From Paracoccus sp. (in: a-proteobacteria) (lineage in GTDB: Bacteria > Pseudomonadota > Alphaproteobacteria > Rhodobacterales > Rhodobacteraceae): a stretch of 50,347 nt of DNA. Positions 42,073-50,347 of the stretch are shown piece after piece. The notes below the pieces were generated by a model. That model made no database searches and was not told where the DNA came from. It was given only the letters and a program-made list of their open reading frames with translations. Both the position numbers and the translations under genes were made by a program. Positions within the stretch are counted from its first letter, which is position 1. Every line of letters starts with the position of its first letter. The stretch is taken from contig NZ_JAUNTJ010000021.1 of the NCBI RefSeq assembly GCF_030538755.1, forward strand, positions 1 to 50,347, in the 5' to 3' direction.

Positions 42073-43586
42073 GCGCGGCAGATCAGGCTTTGGCCGGTCA
42101 TTTCCGGCGGCAGCGGCAGGCCCATCAGATCCAGCACCGTGGGCGCCAGATCGGCCAGCCGCCCCTCGCGCAGCGACGCGCCGTCGGGGCCGCCAAAGAC
42201 GATCACCGGCACCGGGTTGGTGGTGTGCGCGGTATGCGGGCCGCCGGTGGCCGGATCGGTCATGGTTTCGCAATTGCCGTGGTCGGCACAGATCACCGCC
42301 GCCCCGCCGGTATCGCGCAGCGCCGCGATCATCATGCCAAGGCCGCGGTCCACCGCCTCGCAGGCGCGGATGGCGGCGGGCAGGCTGCCGGTGTGGCCCA
42401 CCATATCGGGGTTGGCGAAATTGACCACGATCAGGTCATAGCCATCACGGATCGCCTGCACCAGACGGTCACTGACTTCGGCTGCGGCCATTTCCGGGGC
42501 CAGATCATAGGTCGCCACCTTGGGGCTGGAGGGCATAAAGCGATCCTCGCCCGGTTCCGGCGTTTCCTTGCCGCCGTTCAGGAAAAAGGTGACATGCGGG
42601 TATTTCTCGGTTTCGGCCAGCCGGAACTGGCGCAGCCCCTGCGCCGCGACCCAGGCCCCCAGCGTGTTGACCACCTGCCGTTTCGGATAGGCGGCGGTCA
42701 TAAAGGCATCGTGATCGGCGGAATAATCGACCATCCCCAGCATCGCCGCCCATTGCGGGCGGATGCCGGTGTCAAAGGCGGCAAAATCAGGCGCGGCCAG
42801 TGCGGCCAGAATCTCGCGCGCGCGGTCGGCGCGGAAATTCAGGCAGAAAAAGCCGTCGCCATCGCGCACCCCGGTATAGCCGGGCAGGACGGTCGGCTGA
42901 ATGAACTCATCCGTTTCGTCGCGGACATAGGCGGCGGTGACGGCATCGGGGGCATCGGCGGCGGTCAGCCCCTCGGCCCGGATGATGGCGGCAAAGGCGC
43001 GCGACACCCGATCCCAGCGGTTGTCGCGATCCATCGCGTAATAGCGGCCGATGACGGTGCCGATCCGCACCCCTTCGGGCAGGTTTCCGGCCAGTTCGGT
43101 GACAAAGCCAAGCGCCGATTTCGGCGGCACGTCGCGCCCGTCGGTGATGGCGTGGATCACCACCGGCACCCCTGCCCCGGCCACGGCCTGCGCAGCGGCG
43201 ATCACATGGCTGATATGGCCATGAACCCCGCCGTCGGAGACCACGCCCATCAGATGCGCCGTCCCGCCGGTTGCCTTAAGCCTGGCGACGAATTCACCCA
43301 AAGCGGTATTGGCCCAAAAGCTGCGGTCCTCGATGGCAAGGTCGATCTGGCCCAGATCCATCGCCACCACCCGGCCCGCGCCGATATTGGTGTGCCCGAC
43401 CTCGGAATTGCCCATCTGGCCACGGGGCAGGCCGACGTCGGGGCCAAAGGTGGTCAGCGTCGCATGGGGGCAGGTCGCCATCAGCCCGTCAAAGACCGGA
43501 GTGTTCGCCTGATCGGGGGCGGATTGTTCGGGCCGATCGGATATGCCCCAGCCGTCCAGAATGCACAGGATCACAGGTTTCGTCAT
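42069..43586 (-). CDS. gpmI: 2,3-bisphosphoglycerate-independent phosphoglycerate mutase (505 aa)
   Basis: A glycolytic/gluconeogenic enzyme converting 3- to 2-phosphoglycerate with two manganese ions. The start MTKPVILCILDGWGISDRPE carries the first Asp ligand. QMGNSEVGHTNIGAGR holds the phospho-Ser. NFANPDMVGHTGSLPAAI and VICADHGNCETM give later metal ligands. Length is standard. The start at 43586 follows AGAGGGCGG; the frame is open for 300 bases upstream without family similarity. It is first in the operon with envC, ctpA and rppH. Confidence 0.95.
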   Translation of the reverse strand: MTKPVILCILDGWGISDRPEQSAPDQANTPVFDGLMATCPHATLTTFGPDVGLPRGQMGNSEVGHTNIGAGRVVAMDLGQIDLAIEDRSFWANTALGEFVARLKATGGTAHLMGVVSDGGVHGHISHVIAAAQAVAGAGVPVVIHAITDGRDVPPKSALGFVTELAGNLPEGVRIGTVIGRYYAMDRDNRWDRVSRAFAAIIRAEGLTAADAPDAVTAAYVRDETDEFIQPTVLPGYTGVRDGDGFFCLNFRADRAREILAALAAPDFAAFDTGIRPQWAAMLGMVDYSADHDAFMTAAYPKRQVVNTLGAWVAAQGLRQFRLAETEKYPHVTFFLNGGKETPEPGEDRFMPSSPKVATYDLAPEMAAAEVSDRLVQAIRDGYDLIVVNFANPDMVGHTGSLPAAIRACEAVDRGLGMMIAALRDTGGAAVICADHGNCETMTDPATGGPHTAHTTNPVPVIVFGGPDGASLREGRLADLAPTVLDLMGLPLPPEMTGQSLICRA

Positions 43587-43981
43587 CGCCGCCCTCTTGT
43601 CTTGATCTTGCGTCTCAATACGCCCCTGCGGGCCGGGGGGCAACCAAAGCCGGGGTGCCGCAGCCGCTGAAATTTGCCGCAGGGATGGCGGCAGGGGGCC
43701 GCAAGGGCGCGGTCGCGTGGCTGATCGGTGATGCTGGCGGTTGCAGGGGGAAAGCCAGCTTGCTGATGGCGGGGATCGCGGTGCCATCGGGTGACGCCGT
43801 GCAGGGGCGCGACGCGCCAGCCGTATCCTCTGCCGGTGAAGCAACGCAGATGCCGGGGGCGCAGCGTTGGTTGCCGCTGCCGGGTGAGCCGGCACGGGAT
43901 GCAGCCAGCCACGCTGCCCCGAACGGCAGGGCGGGGTTGACCGGGGCCGATCCCGCCGCCAGACCCCATTCGCCCAAGCGA
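43587..43981. other. Gene-free stretch upstream of gpmI
   Basis: 395 bases between gpmI and the PAS-protein gene. Open frames exist on both strands but have no ribosome site, motif or coherent composition. It should hold the gpmI promoter and the PAS-gene terminator, but no clear signal was picked out. Confidence 0.4.
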
Positions 43982-45655
43982 TCAGCCCGCGATCGCAGCG
44001 GCCCGAACAGTCGCCGGTTCCGGTGGCTGCGCCGCTGCGGCACCCGCACCTGCGCCAGAGGTAACGGCAGTGGCAGCACCTGCTCCAGCGTCATCGACAC
44101 CAGCGGCTGCCGCACCGTCTTCGCCAAGAGGGGCCGCAACCACCGATTGGCGAAAGCGGATCATCAGCCGGCCGCCCGACAGCCGCGTGGCCGTCCAGCC
44201 CAGCAAACGCCCGCCCGGCCCGATCAGCGCCCCTTCGTCGCGGGCATCGGTCATGCCCCGAACCCGGTCACACAGCGCGCCAAGGCCCGGACCGGCCTGA
44301 TCCGCCTCGTCCTGCCACAGCGCAAGCGCCTGATCGGCGCGGCTGCTGCGCTGGCCCCAGATGTCCACATAGGCCTTGTTGGTGGTCTTGACCGCACCGT
44401 TCGAGCCAAAAACGATCAACCCGTCGTCGATCCCGTCCAGCACCATCGCGCCAAGCGACAGTTCGGCGCGGTATTTGCGGTTCAGGGTGATTTCCGAGGT
44501 AATATCCTCGAACAGGAACGCCACCGCGCCATCGGGATGCGGGCGCCCGGTCACGCGATAGGTCTGCCCGCCGGGCAGCGACCATGTTTCGACATGCCGC
44601 CCAGTGGCGGCGGCGCTTTCCAGATTGTTCATCTGCTGGCGCCAACTGCGGTAATCCTTGGGTTCGGGCACCATCCGCGCCTCGCGCAGCTGATCGAGAA
44701 AATCGAACAGCGTCGGGCGCGCGGTCAGAAAGCCGGTCGGCAGGCCCGTCAGGTCGATCAGTGCCGGGTTGAACAGTTGCAGCTTGCGTTCGCGGTCAAA
44801 GATCGCCAGCCCGGTCGGCAGGTCGGCAAAGGTCTTGGTCAGCGTCTGCACGAATTCGCGCAAGGACCGTTCGGCGCGCACCGCCGCATCAGCGGGCAGC
44901 GCGAACATCATCGTCTGATCGCCCGCGCGATGGCTGTGGCAATCATACCAAAGCACCGATCCGCCGCTGTCCAGCCGCGCCCGGCGCGGGGCGGCGATGC
45001 CGCCCGGCTGCGTCCGGGGCACATCCAGCAGACGCGGCAGCGGCCAGGCGATCTGGCCGTCGGCCCCCGCCTCGGCCCGTTGCAGATAGGCGGCATTGGC
45101 CCATGTGATCCGGTCATCGGCATCCTGCCGCCAGACCAGCATCGGGGTCTGATCCATGGACAGGCGCAGCAGGTCCAGTTCTTCCTCCATCGCCTGAAGC
45201 ACCAGCGAATCGACGGTGATGCCCGCATGTTCGGCGGAAGGATCGGTCAGGGTCAGGCGCATCAACCCGCTGCCCAGATCCTCGGCCGCCAGCCGCAGGG
45301 TGGCATTGCCATGCCCGTCAGGGCCGCGCAGATCCTGACGCGGGTTGTCGGCCAGCCGGTCCAGCGCACCGGCGGCATCGGGAAAACGCCCGGCGATCCA
45401 GCCGTCCAGCCGCGCCCATTCGCCGCCGGTGCCGGTCACGCTGTCCAGCAGCGCACGGGCGGGCGGCGTGGCGTCGATCAGCATCCGGTCGCGGAACAGA
45501 AAGACCATGGGCTGCACCGCCGGTTCCAGCAGATCCAGCCGCCGCGCCACGGCAACAGAGCCGCCGCGCCGCCGGTCCCACAACCGGATGGCTGCCACCG
45601 CCAGAATCACCGATAATATGCCGGCCCCAAGCGCGATCAAAAACGTCTGCAACAC
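43982..45655 (-). CDS. Membrane-anchored PAS-domain sensor without kinase domain (557 aa)
   Basis: An N-terminal anchor (TFLIALGAGILSVILAVAAI) is followed by several PAS units: PMLVWRQDADDRITWANAAY (about 182-201), LPTGLAIFDRERKLQLFNPA (about 284-303), and IDDGLIVFGSNGAVKTTNKA (about 412-431). No histidine-kinase H-box or ATP-binding motifs follow; instead the protein ends in an Ala/Gly-rich tail. It resembles PAS-7 sensors of Rhodobacterales. It lies 78 bases downstream of regB on the same strand, so it may sense signal for or modulate RegB, but partner and ligand are unknown. Confidence 0.8.
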   Translation of the reverse strand: MLQTFLIALGAGILSVILAVAAIRLWDRRRGGSVAVARRLDLLEPAVQPMVFLFRDRMLIDATPPARALLDSVTGTGGEWARLDGWIAGRFPDAAGALDRLADNPRQDLRGPDGHGNATLRLAAEDLGSGLMRLTLTDPSAEHAGITVDSLVLQAMEEELDLLRLSMDQTPMLVWRQDADDRITWANAAYLQRAEAGADGQIAWPLPRLLDVPRTQPGGIAAPRRARLDSGGSVLWYDCHSHRAGDQTMMFALPADAAVRAERSLREFVQTLTKTFADLPTGLAIFDRERKLQLFNPALIDLTGLPTGFLTARPTLFDFLDQLREARMVPEPKDYRSWRQQMNNLESAAATGRHVETWSLPGGQTYRVTGRPHPDGAVAFLFEDITSEITLNRKYRAELSLGAMVLDGIDDGLIVFGSNGAVKTTNKAYVDIWGQRSSRADQALALWQDEADQAGPGLGALCDRVRGMTDARDEGALIGPGGRLLGWTATRLSGGRLMIRFRQSVVAAPLGEDGAAAAGVDDAGAGAATAVTSGAGAGAAAAQPPEPATVRAAAIAG

Positions 45656-45733
45656 GGACAGTCTGCCCCCGGATTCCCACTATTGCACAGACATTATGTC
45701 ACAAGACGTTAAGGGAAGGTTAACAAAACCGCT

Positions 45734-47077
45734 TCAGCCGGTAATCTCGGGGTTTTCGCCCAAAGCCTGCCGCGTATCCGCCGCGATCAGCGCCAGCGGC
45801 CAGCGCAGTGTGACCTGCGCACCGGGCCGCAGATTGGCAAAATCAACGGCGGCGCCCGACCGTTCCAGCAGAGTGCGGGCGATGAACAGGCCAAGGCCCA
45901 TCCCCTCGCCATCCTTGCGCGTGGAAACGGATCGCGGTCCCAGCGGATAGCTTTCGCCCAGACGCGGCAGCAGCCCGGCGGGAAAGCCCGGCCCGTCGTC
46001 GCTGATCGTCACCGTCAGGCTGTCGGCATCCTGAAAGGCCGTGATCTCGATCCGGGTTGCGGCATAATCGACCGCATTCTGGATCAGGTTGCGCATCGCG
46101 TGAATCACACCGGGATCGCGCCGGATGTCGGGGCCATCAGCGTCGATCTGAATGATAACGCCGCGATTCTGATGCGGCTCGGCCGCTTCTTCCAGAACGA
46201 CGCGCAGAGGCCCGGCGCGCAGCAGCAGATCATCCTTGCCCGCCCGCCCCATGGATCGCAGCGTCGCGGCGCACCGGTCGGCCGACTGACGCAGCGTGGC
46301 CAGATCGGCGGCCAGATCGGGGCGGTCGGACAATTCGTCCTCCAGTTCGGCGGCGATCAGCTTGATGGTGCCCAAGGGGGTGCCCAGCTCATGCGCGGCG
46401 GCGGCAACCACGCCGCCCAGATGTTGCAGCCGGTGTTCCCGCGCCAGCGCCAGCTGGGTGGCAAACAGCGCGTTGGTGGTGTCCGAGATTTCAGCCGTGA
46501 CGCGGCGGGCATAGATCGCGAAAAAGCCGATCCCCACCAGAATCGCCAGCCAGTGCCCCAGCGCCAGCAAGGGCGGCAGTTCCAACCGCACCCCGGTCGC
46601 ATCATGGATCGGCCAGCCCCACAGTGCCGCCGCCGTAATCAGCGCCGCCGCCAGCAGGCCCAGCGCCACCGTCAGCCGCCGACCCAGCACCGTGGCCGAT
46701 ACGGTGACAGGCGCCAGCACCAGCAGCGCAAAGGGGTTGGCAATGCCGCCGGTCAGCGCCAGCAGCGCCGAAAGCTGCACCAGATCAAAGCCAAGCTGCC
46801 CCAGCACCGCGCGCGGCGACATGCGCTGCGGGCCGCGCAGCATCAGCCACAGGTTCAGCAGCCCCCCCGCCGCAATCAGCAGCGCGACCGGCACAACCGG
46901 AAAGCGCACCCCCAGCATCAGCGCACCCGCCAGCGCCGCCGCCTGCCCCGCCGTCGCCATCCAGCGCAACAGCGTCAGGGTGCGCGCGCGGATCGGCTCG
47001 GCCTGAATGGGGGGCAAGGGCGGTGCCGCAGCGGCGGTGGTGGCAGCGGCGGGTTGCGGTCGGATCATGGCGGGCAC
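45734..47077 (-). CDS. regB: Redox sensor histidine kinase RegB/PrrB (447 aa)
   Basis: An inner-membrane kinase controlling photosynthesis, respiration and nitrogen/carbon genes by redox state. Six spans (about 35-195) include the quinone-binding GGIANPF motif (110-116). The H-box VVAAAAHELGTPLGTIK has phospho-His229. The redox-active Cys269 is in SADRCAATLRSMGRAG. N- and G-box motifs (RNLIQNAVDYA, ISDDGPGF, GEGMGLGLFI) form the ATPase. It is divergent from senC-regA-hvrA, the classical layout in Rhodobacter. Confidence 0.95.
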   Translation of the reverse strand: MPAMIRPQPAAATTAAAAPPLPPIQAEPIRARTLTLLRWMATAGQAAALAGALMLGVRFPVVPVALLIAAGGLLNLWLMLRGPQRMSPRAVLGQLGFDLVQLSALLALTGGIANPFALLVLAPVTVSATVLGRRLTVALGLLAAALITAAALWGWPIHDATGVRLELPPLLALGHWLAILVGIGFFAIYARRVTAEISDTTNALFATQLALAREHRLQHLGGVVAAAAHELGTPLGTIKLIAAELEDELSDRPDLAADLATLRQSADRCAATLRSMGRAGKDDLLLRAGPLRVVLEEAAEPHQNRGVIIQIDADGPDIRRDPGVIHAMRNLIQNAVDYAATRIEITAFQDADSLTVTISDDGPGFPAGLLPRLGESYPLGPRSVSTRKDGEGMGLGLFIARTLLERSGAAVDFANLRPGAQVTLRWPLALIAADTRQALGENPEITG

Positions 47078-47083
47078 CGGGTT

Positions 47084-47098
47084 GTGACGATGCGTCGC
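47084..47098. promoter_or_regulatory. Candidate RegA site in regB/senC divergent region
   Basis: GTGAC-N5-GTCGC is an imperfect dyad close to the half-sites GCGNC and GNCGC known for RegA/PrrA. It lies in the 81-base gap between regB and senC, where autoregulation would act. One half-site deviates. Confidence 0.35.
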
Positions 47099-47158
47099 TT
47101 GATAACCCCGGCTTTCTGGGCGATCAATGCGCGCCCATCTGTCAAACCGAGGATCGCC

Positions 47159-47791
47159 ATGACTACCGAACGCCGGATCATCATGCTGGGAACCGCCGCG
47201 ACCGCATTGTTGCTGGTCAGTGGCTGGCTGTGGCTGTCACGCGGACCTGCGGGCGATCCTTATGCGGGGTGCCGTCAGTCGGTGGTCAGCGGCGGAATGG
47301 ACAGTTTCGGCACCGATTTCACCCTGACCAATCAGGATAGTCAGCGGGTCAGCTATGCCGATGTGTTCACCAAGCCGTCGCTTTTGTATTTCGGCTATAC
47401 CTTCTGCCCCGATGTCTGCCCGATGGACAGCGCCCGCAATGCCGAGGCCGCCGATCTGCTGGCCGGACAGGGCAAGGATGTGCAGACGGTCTTTATCACC
47501 GTCGATCCCAAACGCGACACGCCCGAAGCTCTGCGCGATTTCACCGGGCTGTTTTCCGACAGCATGATCGGCCTGACCGGCAGCGAGCAGGAAATCGCCG
47601 ATGTGAACCGGGGCTGGCGCAATTACTATCGTGCGCAGGATGCGGATGGCGACGATTATTATCTGGTCGATCACATGACCAATACCTTTCTGATTCTGCC
47701 CGGCGATACCGGCACGGTCGAGTTCTTTGGCCGCGACATTGCCCCCGCCGATATGGCCCGGCGCACCGCCTGTTTTGTGGATGCCGCATAG
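47159..47791 (+). CDS. senC: SCO1/SenC/PrrC copper chaperone (210 aa)
   Basis: A membrane-tethered thioredoxin-fold protein for cytochrome oxidase copper-site assembly, with an effect on Reg signalling. One N-terminal span (IIMLGTAATALLLVSGWLWL) precedes the copper ligands Cys83 and Cys87 (GYTFCPDVCPMD) and His172 (YYLVDHMTNTF). The start at 47159 is the ATG before TTERR. regA follows after 66 bases on the same strand. Confidence 0.93.
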   Translation: MTTERRIIMLGTAATALLLVSGWLWLSRGPAGDPYAGCRQSVVSGGMDSFGTDFTLTNQDSQRVSYADVFTKPSLLYFGYTFCPDVCPMDSARNAEAADLLAGQGKDVQTVFITVDPKRDTPEALRDFTGLFSDSMIGLTGSEQEIADVNRGWRNYYRAQDADGDDYYLVDHMTNTFLILPGDTGTVEFFGRDIAPADMARRTACFVDAA

Positions 47792-47857
47792 GGCCATCGT
47801 CTAACTGTTTGACCAGACAGACCCGGACAGCTTAAATCGCATCAACAAGGAGGCGAT

Positions 47858-48412
47858 ATGGCTGACATACCCGGCGACCGGATCGGCAGTGACCCCAGCT
47901 TGCTGCTGGTCGATGATGATGAGATTTTCGTAACGCGGCTGGCCCGCGCCATGGAAAAGCGCGGCTTTCGCCCCACCGCCGTTTTCAGCGTGGCCGAGGC
48001 GATGAAAGCCATCGCGCAATCCGCCCCCGCCTATGCCGTGGTCGATCTGCGGCTGGAGGACGGGTCGGGGCTGGATGTGGTCGAGGCGCTGAACGAAGCC
48101 CGCCCCGATTGCCGCGCCATCGTTCTGACAGGTTATGGTGCCATCGCCAGCGCCGTGGCTGCAGTGAAAATGGGCGCGACCGATTATCTTTCCAAGCCGG
48201 CGGATGCGAATGACATCACGCTGGCGCTGCTGGCCAGTGGTGACATATTACCCCCGCCGCCGCAGGACCCGATGTCGGCCGACCGGGTTCGCTGGGAACA
48301 TATCCAGCGCGTTTTTGAACAATGCGACCGGAATGTCAGCGAAACGGCACGCCGCCTGCATATGCACCGGCGCACCTTGCAGCGCATTCTGGCGAAACGC
48401 AGCCCGCGCTGA
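47858..48412 (+). CDS. regA: Response regulator RegA/PrrA/ActR (184 aa)
   Basis: A two-domain regulator paired with RegB. The receiver has SLLLVDDDEIFVTRLARAM, phospho-Asp63 in AVVDLRLEDGSG, and the Lys in DYLSKPADAND. A short proline linker (LPPPPQDP) joins a Fis-type helix-turn-helix: CDRNVSETARRLHMHRRTLQ then RILAKR. Length and linker are those of RegA. The start at 47858 follows AAGGAGG. It controls redox-dependent operons genome-wide. Confidence 0.96.
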   Translation: MADIPGDRIGSDPSLLLVDDDEIFVTRLARAMEKRGFRPTAVFSVAEAMKAIAQSAPAYAVVDLRLEDGSGLDVVEALNEARPDCRAIVLTGYGAIASAVAAVKMGATDYLSKPADANDITLALLASGDILPPPPQDPMSADRVRWEHIQRVFEQCDRNVSETARRLHMHRRTLQRILAKRSPR

Positions 48413-48421
48413 ATATATCTT

Positions 48422-48451
48422 TTGACCTCTTGCAAATTCTGCTAATATTAA
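48422..48451 (+). promoter_or_regulatory. Promoter-like sequence before hvrA
   Basis: TTGACC (48422-48427) is followed 18 bases later by TATTAA (48446-48451), in an AT-rich patch that stands out in this GC-rich region. It suits a separate promoter for hvrA, with a transcript leader of roughly 30 bases. Confidence 0.45.
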
Positions 48452-48488
48452 TATGTGGCAGAAACTGTTTGTTTGGGGAAACCGATCA

Positions 48489-48800
48489 ATGACCATCGAA
48501 ATCGAAAAAATGGACCTGAAAGAGCTGCGCGAACTGCGCGCCAAGCTGGAACGGGCCATCAATTCCTATGAAGACCGTAAACGCCGCGAAGCTCTGGCCG
48601 CCGTCGAGGAAGCCGCGCGCACCTATGGCTTTAACCTGGCCGATCTGACCGGCGGCAAAACCCGCCGTGCGGGCACCGTGGCGCCGAAATACGCCAATCC
48701 GCAAGACCCGACCATGACCTGGACCGGCCGTGGCCGTAAACCGCGTTGGGTTCAGGAAAGTCTGGATTCGGGCAAATCCCTGGAAGATCTGCAGATCTGA
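48489..48800 (+). CDS. hvrA: H-NS-family DNA-binding protein HvrA (103 aa)
   Basis: The N-terminal half is a coiled coil (MDLKELRELRAKLERAINSY) for oligomerisation. The C-terminal half has the H-NS DNA-contact motif: MTWTGRGRKPRWVQESLDSG, with the TGRGRKP core. The start at 48489 follows GGGGAAA. In Rhodobacter capsulatus hvrA follows regA and adjusts light-dependent and nitrogen genes; the same position here supports the name. Some GTG or ATG frames upstream lack a ribosome site. Confidence 0.9.
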   Translation: MTIEIEKMDLKELRELRAKLERAINSYEDRKRREALAAVEEAARTYGFNLADLTGGKTRRAGTVAPKYANPQDPTMTWTGRGRKPRWVQESLDSGKSLEDLQI

Positions 48801-48807
48801 ACGATAC

Positions 48808-48832
48808 GGGGCCGTCGCGTCAGCGCCGGCCC
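48808..48832. terminator. Weak hairpin between hvrA and HD hydrolase genes
   Basis: GGGCCG (48809-48814) and CGGCCC (48827-48832) form a 6-bp stem with a 12-base loop between convergent stops. There is no T-run, so termination here is only a possibility. Confidence 0.35.
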
Positions 48833-48836
48833 TGAA

Positions 48837-49454
48837 TTACCCCCGCCCCTGATCGAATTGCGCCATCAGTTCGTCAAATCGCGCCAGATATGCCTGACGC
48901 ACCTGCGCGGGCGGGCGCAGCGTTATCGAAAAAGAATCCAGAATATCCGTCTGCGGCACCGGGAACAGCTTTTTCGCCTCGTTCGCGGTAAAACCGGCGA
49001 TGCGTTCCGCCTCGATCCGGGCGGAAATCCGGTCGGCGGTCTTTATTTGACGGTGTAAACTGCGCGTCAATGTCGCAGGCAGGCCAAAACGGCGATGAAT
49101 AGCGGCGGAAATCCGCCGATCTATTTCTCCGTATTCTACACCAAGCGCGGATTTAACCGGCGAAATCATGTCGCCGATGACATATTCCGGCGCATCATGC
49201 AGCAGGGCCGCAAGGCGTGATCCGGCATCAGATTGCGGCATCAGATAAGAAAATATTCGCTCGACCAGCAATGAATGTTCGGCCACCGAATAGGGCCAGT
49301 CGCCCTGCGTCTGCCCGTTCCAGCGCGCGACAAAGGCCAGCCCGTGGGCAATATCGGCGATCTCGATGTCGAAAGGGGTCGGGTCCAGCAGGTCAAGCCG
49401 GCGCCCCGACAGCATCCGCTGCCAGGCGCGCGGCGATTTTGCGCGGGGGGGCAT
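48837..49454 (-). CDS. HD-domain phosphohydrolase, YfbR-like (205 aa)
   Basis: A metal-dependent HD hydrolase: the first His is in SVAEHSLLVERIF, the HD pair is in LAALLHDAPEYVIGD, and a later Asp is in IKTADRISARIEAERI. Members of the YfbR group dephosphorylate deoxynucleoside monophosphates. The protein has the usual N-terminal RMLSGRRLDLLDPTPFDIEI. It starts 12 bases after the secB stop on the same strand and is thus likely read from the secB transcript. Confidence 0.85.
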   Translation of the reverse strand: MPPRAKSPRAWQRMLSGRRLDLLDPTPFDIEIADIAHGLAFVARWNGQTQGDWPYSVAEHSLLVERIFSYLMPQSDAGSRLAALLHDAPEYVIGDMISPVKSALGVEYGEIDRRISAAIHRRFGLPATLTRSLHRQIKTADRISARIEAERIAGFTANEAKKLFPVPQTDILDSFSITLRPPAQVRQAYLARFDELMAQFDQGRG

Positions 49455-49466
49455 TCCGGCCCCGGA

Positions 49467-50003
49467 TTACGACAGCGGCACGCCTTCGGGGCGCTGATTC
49501 TGCTGCTGTTGCTGACGGCGGGCGATTTCCTGACGATACAGGGCCACGAAATCCACCGGGTCCATGTTGAAGGGCGGGAAACCGCCGTCGCGCGTCACAT
49601 CCGAAATGATCCGCCGCACAAAGGGGAACAACATGCGCGGGCATTCGATCATCAGGAAGGGGTGCAACTGGTCTTCGGGCACGCCCTCGACGTGGAAGAC
49701 GCCAGCATAGTCGATCTCGCACAGGAACAGGGTCTGGCTGTCCACGGTATTGGTCGAGCCGACCTTGAATTTGGTGATGACCTCATACTGGTGATCGACG
49801 GGGCGCTTGCGCGCGTCGAGGCTGACCTGCACGTTGATCTCGGGCTTGACCTCGCCGGTCGGGATGCCCTTTTGCACCACCGCGTTTTCGAACGAAAGAT
49901 CGCGGATGAACTGCGCCAGAATGCGCATCTGAACCTGCGGCGGTTGCTGCTGCGCGTCAGCCGCTGCGTTGTTATCCGCTGCGCCGGTGGTTTCGTCGGC
50001 CAT
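49467..50003 (-). CDS. secB: Protein-export chaperone SecB (178 aa)
   Basis: A tetrameric cytoplasmic chaperone that holds preproteins unfolded for SecA. The conserved stretches are QMRILAQFIRDLSFENAVV, EINVQVSLDARKR, LFLCEIDYAGVFHVEG and LMIECPRMLFPFVRRIISDV. A Gln-rich tail (RRQQQQQNQRPEG) follows. Length fits alphaproteobacterial SecB. It lies 73 bases after fxsA, the common local order in Rhodobacteraceae. Confidence 0.96.
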   Translation of the reverse strand: MADETTGAADNNAAADAQQQPPQVQMRILAQFIRDLSFENAVVQKGIPTGEVKPEINVQVSLDARKRPVDHQYEVITKFKVGSTNTVDSQTLFLCEIDYAGVFHVEGVPEDQLHPFLMIECPRMLFPFVRRIISDVTRDGGFPPFNMDPVDFVALYRQEIARRQQQQQNQRPEGVPLS

Positions 50004-50076
50004 GTCGATTCCTCGTGTAAAAAAGACGCTGCGCGTTACCTATCAGGGCTGCGCGCCGGTCTCAATCGTCAAGCGG

Positions 50077-50347
50077 TCAGGATCGCGTCCAGCCGGACCC
50101 GCCGCCGGGCGGCAGCGCATCGGGCGGGCCGGGCGGCTGGCGGGGGGATTCGTCATCCTCGATGGTATAATCGCCGTCGATGACGCCGCCCTGAAACGGC
50201 GGGCGATGCGGTTCGCGGGGCATCCCGCCAAAGCCCGCGCTCTGCACCCGCACGCGGCGCCCGATGCGGTGCATCACCAGATCGCGCACCGGCGGGATCA
50301 GCAGCAGCAGGCCGATGGCATCGGTGAAAAAGCCCGGCAGCACCAGC
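50077..50347 (-). CDS. fxsA: FxsA-family membrane protein, C-terminal part (cut by window edge)
   Basis: The gene enters from beyond the window and only its last 89 codons are seen. The visible part starts LVLPGFFTDAIGLLLLIPPV and RDLVMHRIGRR, the FxsA signature after the last membrane spans. A Pro/Gly-rich cytoplasmic tail follows (FQGGVIDGDYTIEDDE, then PPGPPDALPPGGG). FxsA is an inner-membrane protein first known for reducing F-plasmid exclusion of phage T7. A GTG at 50341-50343 should not be taken as the start. Confidence 0.85.
   Translation of the reverse strand, partial: LVLPGFFTDAIGLLLLIPPVRDLVMHRIGRRVRVQSAGFGGMPREPHRPPFQGGVIDGDYTIEDDESPRQPPGPPDALPPGGGSGWTRS

Noticed and set aside
43655-45616. 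Rightward frame of 653 codons over the PAS gene
   Set aside because: It is antisense to PAS repeats and rich in His/Gln/Arg, and nothing supports it in the first 330 bases.

Overview
The window is GC-rich DNA from an alphaproteobacterium, most likely a Paracoccus-like member of the Rhodobacteraceae. The reasons are the regB/senC/regA/hvrA redox-control cluster, an fxsA-secB pair, a VPLPA-type C-terminal sorting signal, alphaproteobacterial gene order around ctpA-rppH, and strong G/C third-position bias. No tRNA, rRNA, CRISPR array or transposase was found.

The most unusual part is peptide-antibiotic (RiPP/bacteriocin) material at 1-3.2 kb and again at 27.6-32.1 kb. Module 1 (1-3167) holds, leftward, two pairs of double-glycine-leader peptides (A+B and C+D), a tiny membrane protein, and the first 43 codons of an HlyD-type secretion protein cut by the window edge. 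Rightward it holds a short LuxR/NarL-type regulator, a peptide with two TTxxxxEE repeats, and an ATP-grasp ligase. The last two are the signature of a plesiocin-type graspetide (omega-ester peptide). Module 2 (27631-32079) holds a C39-peptidase ABC exporter, a full HlyD partner, a cysteine-rich double-glycine peptide F, and a second copy of the short LuxR regulator. The two modules are parallel duplicates: 97 bp at the hlyD 5' ends differ at only three positions, all synonymous. The leaders of the graspetide and of the unmodified peptides look alike, so one C39 exporter could process and secrete them all.

Between and after the modules lie ordinary accessory and core genes. 3.2-5.0 kb: an Hpt protein and a receiver-PP2C phosphatase. 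5.3-7.6 kb: a VOC dioxygenase-like protein and DoxX, divergent from a LysR regulator. 7.7-13.8 kb: exbB-exbD-tonB, a complete siderophore ABC importer and a DUF2218 protein, which together form an iron-uptake unit. 13.8-15.1 kb: a short-chain fatty acid transporter. 15.3-17.5 kb: katG. 17.6-20.7 kb: glpD-glpK. 20.9-22.1 kb: an iron-dependent alcohol dehydrogenase. 22.1-27.6 kb: a VPLPA-CTERM protein and a 1609-residue secreted nuclease/5'-nucleotidase with RTX repeats, placed directly after the C39 exporter.

After module 2 come a LysR regulator divergent from a glycine-betaine-type Rieske monooxygenase pair (33-35.5 kb), an aldo/keto reductase, an unknown conserved protein, a lipoprotein lytic transglycosylase, and a GlsB-type membrane protein. 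Then follow a leftward operon gpmI-envC-ctpA-rppH with four-base ATGA junctions, a PAS-domain protein, regB divergent from senC-regA-hvrA, an HD phosphohydrolase, secB, and the end of fxsA.
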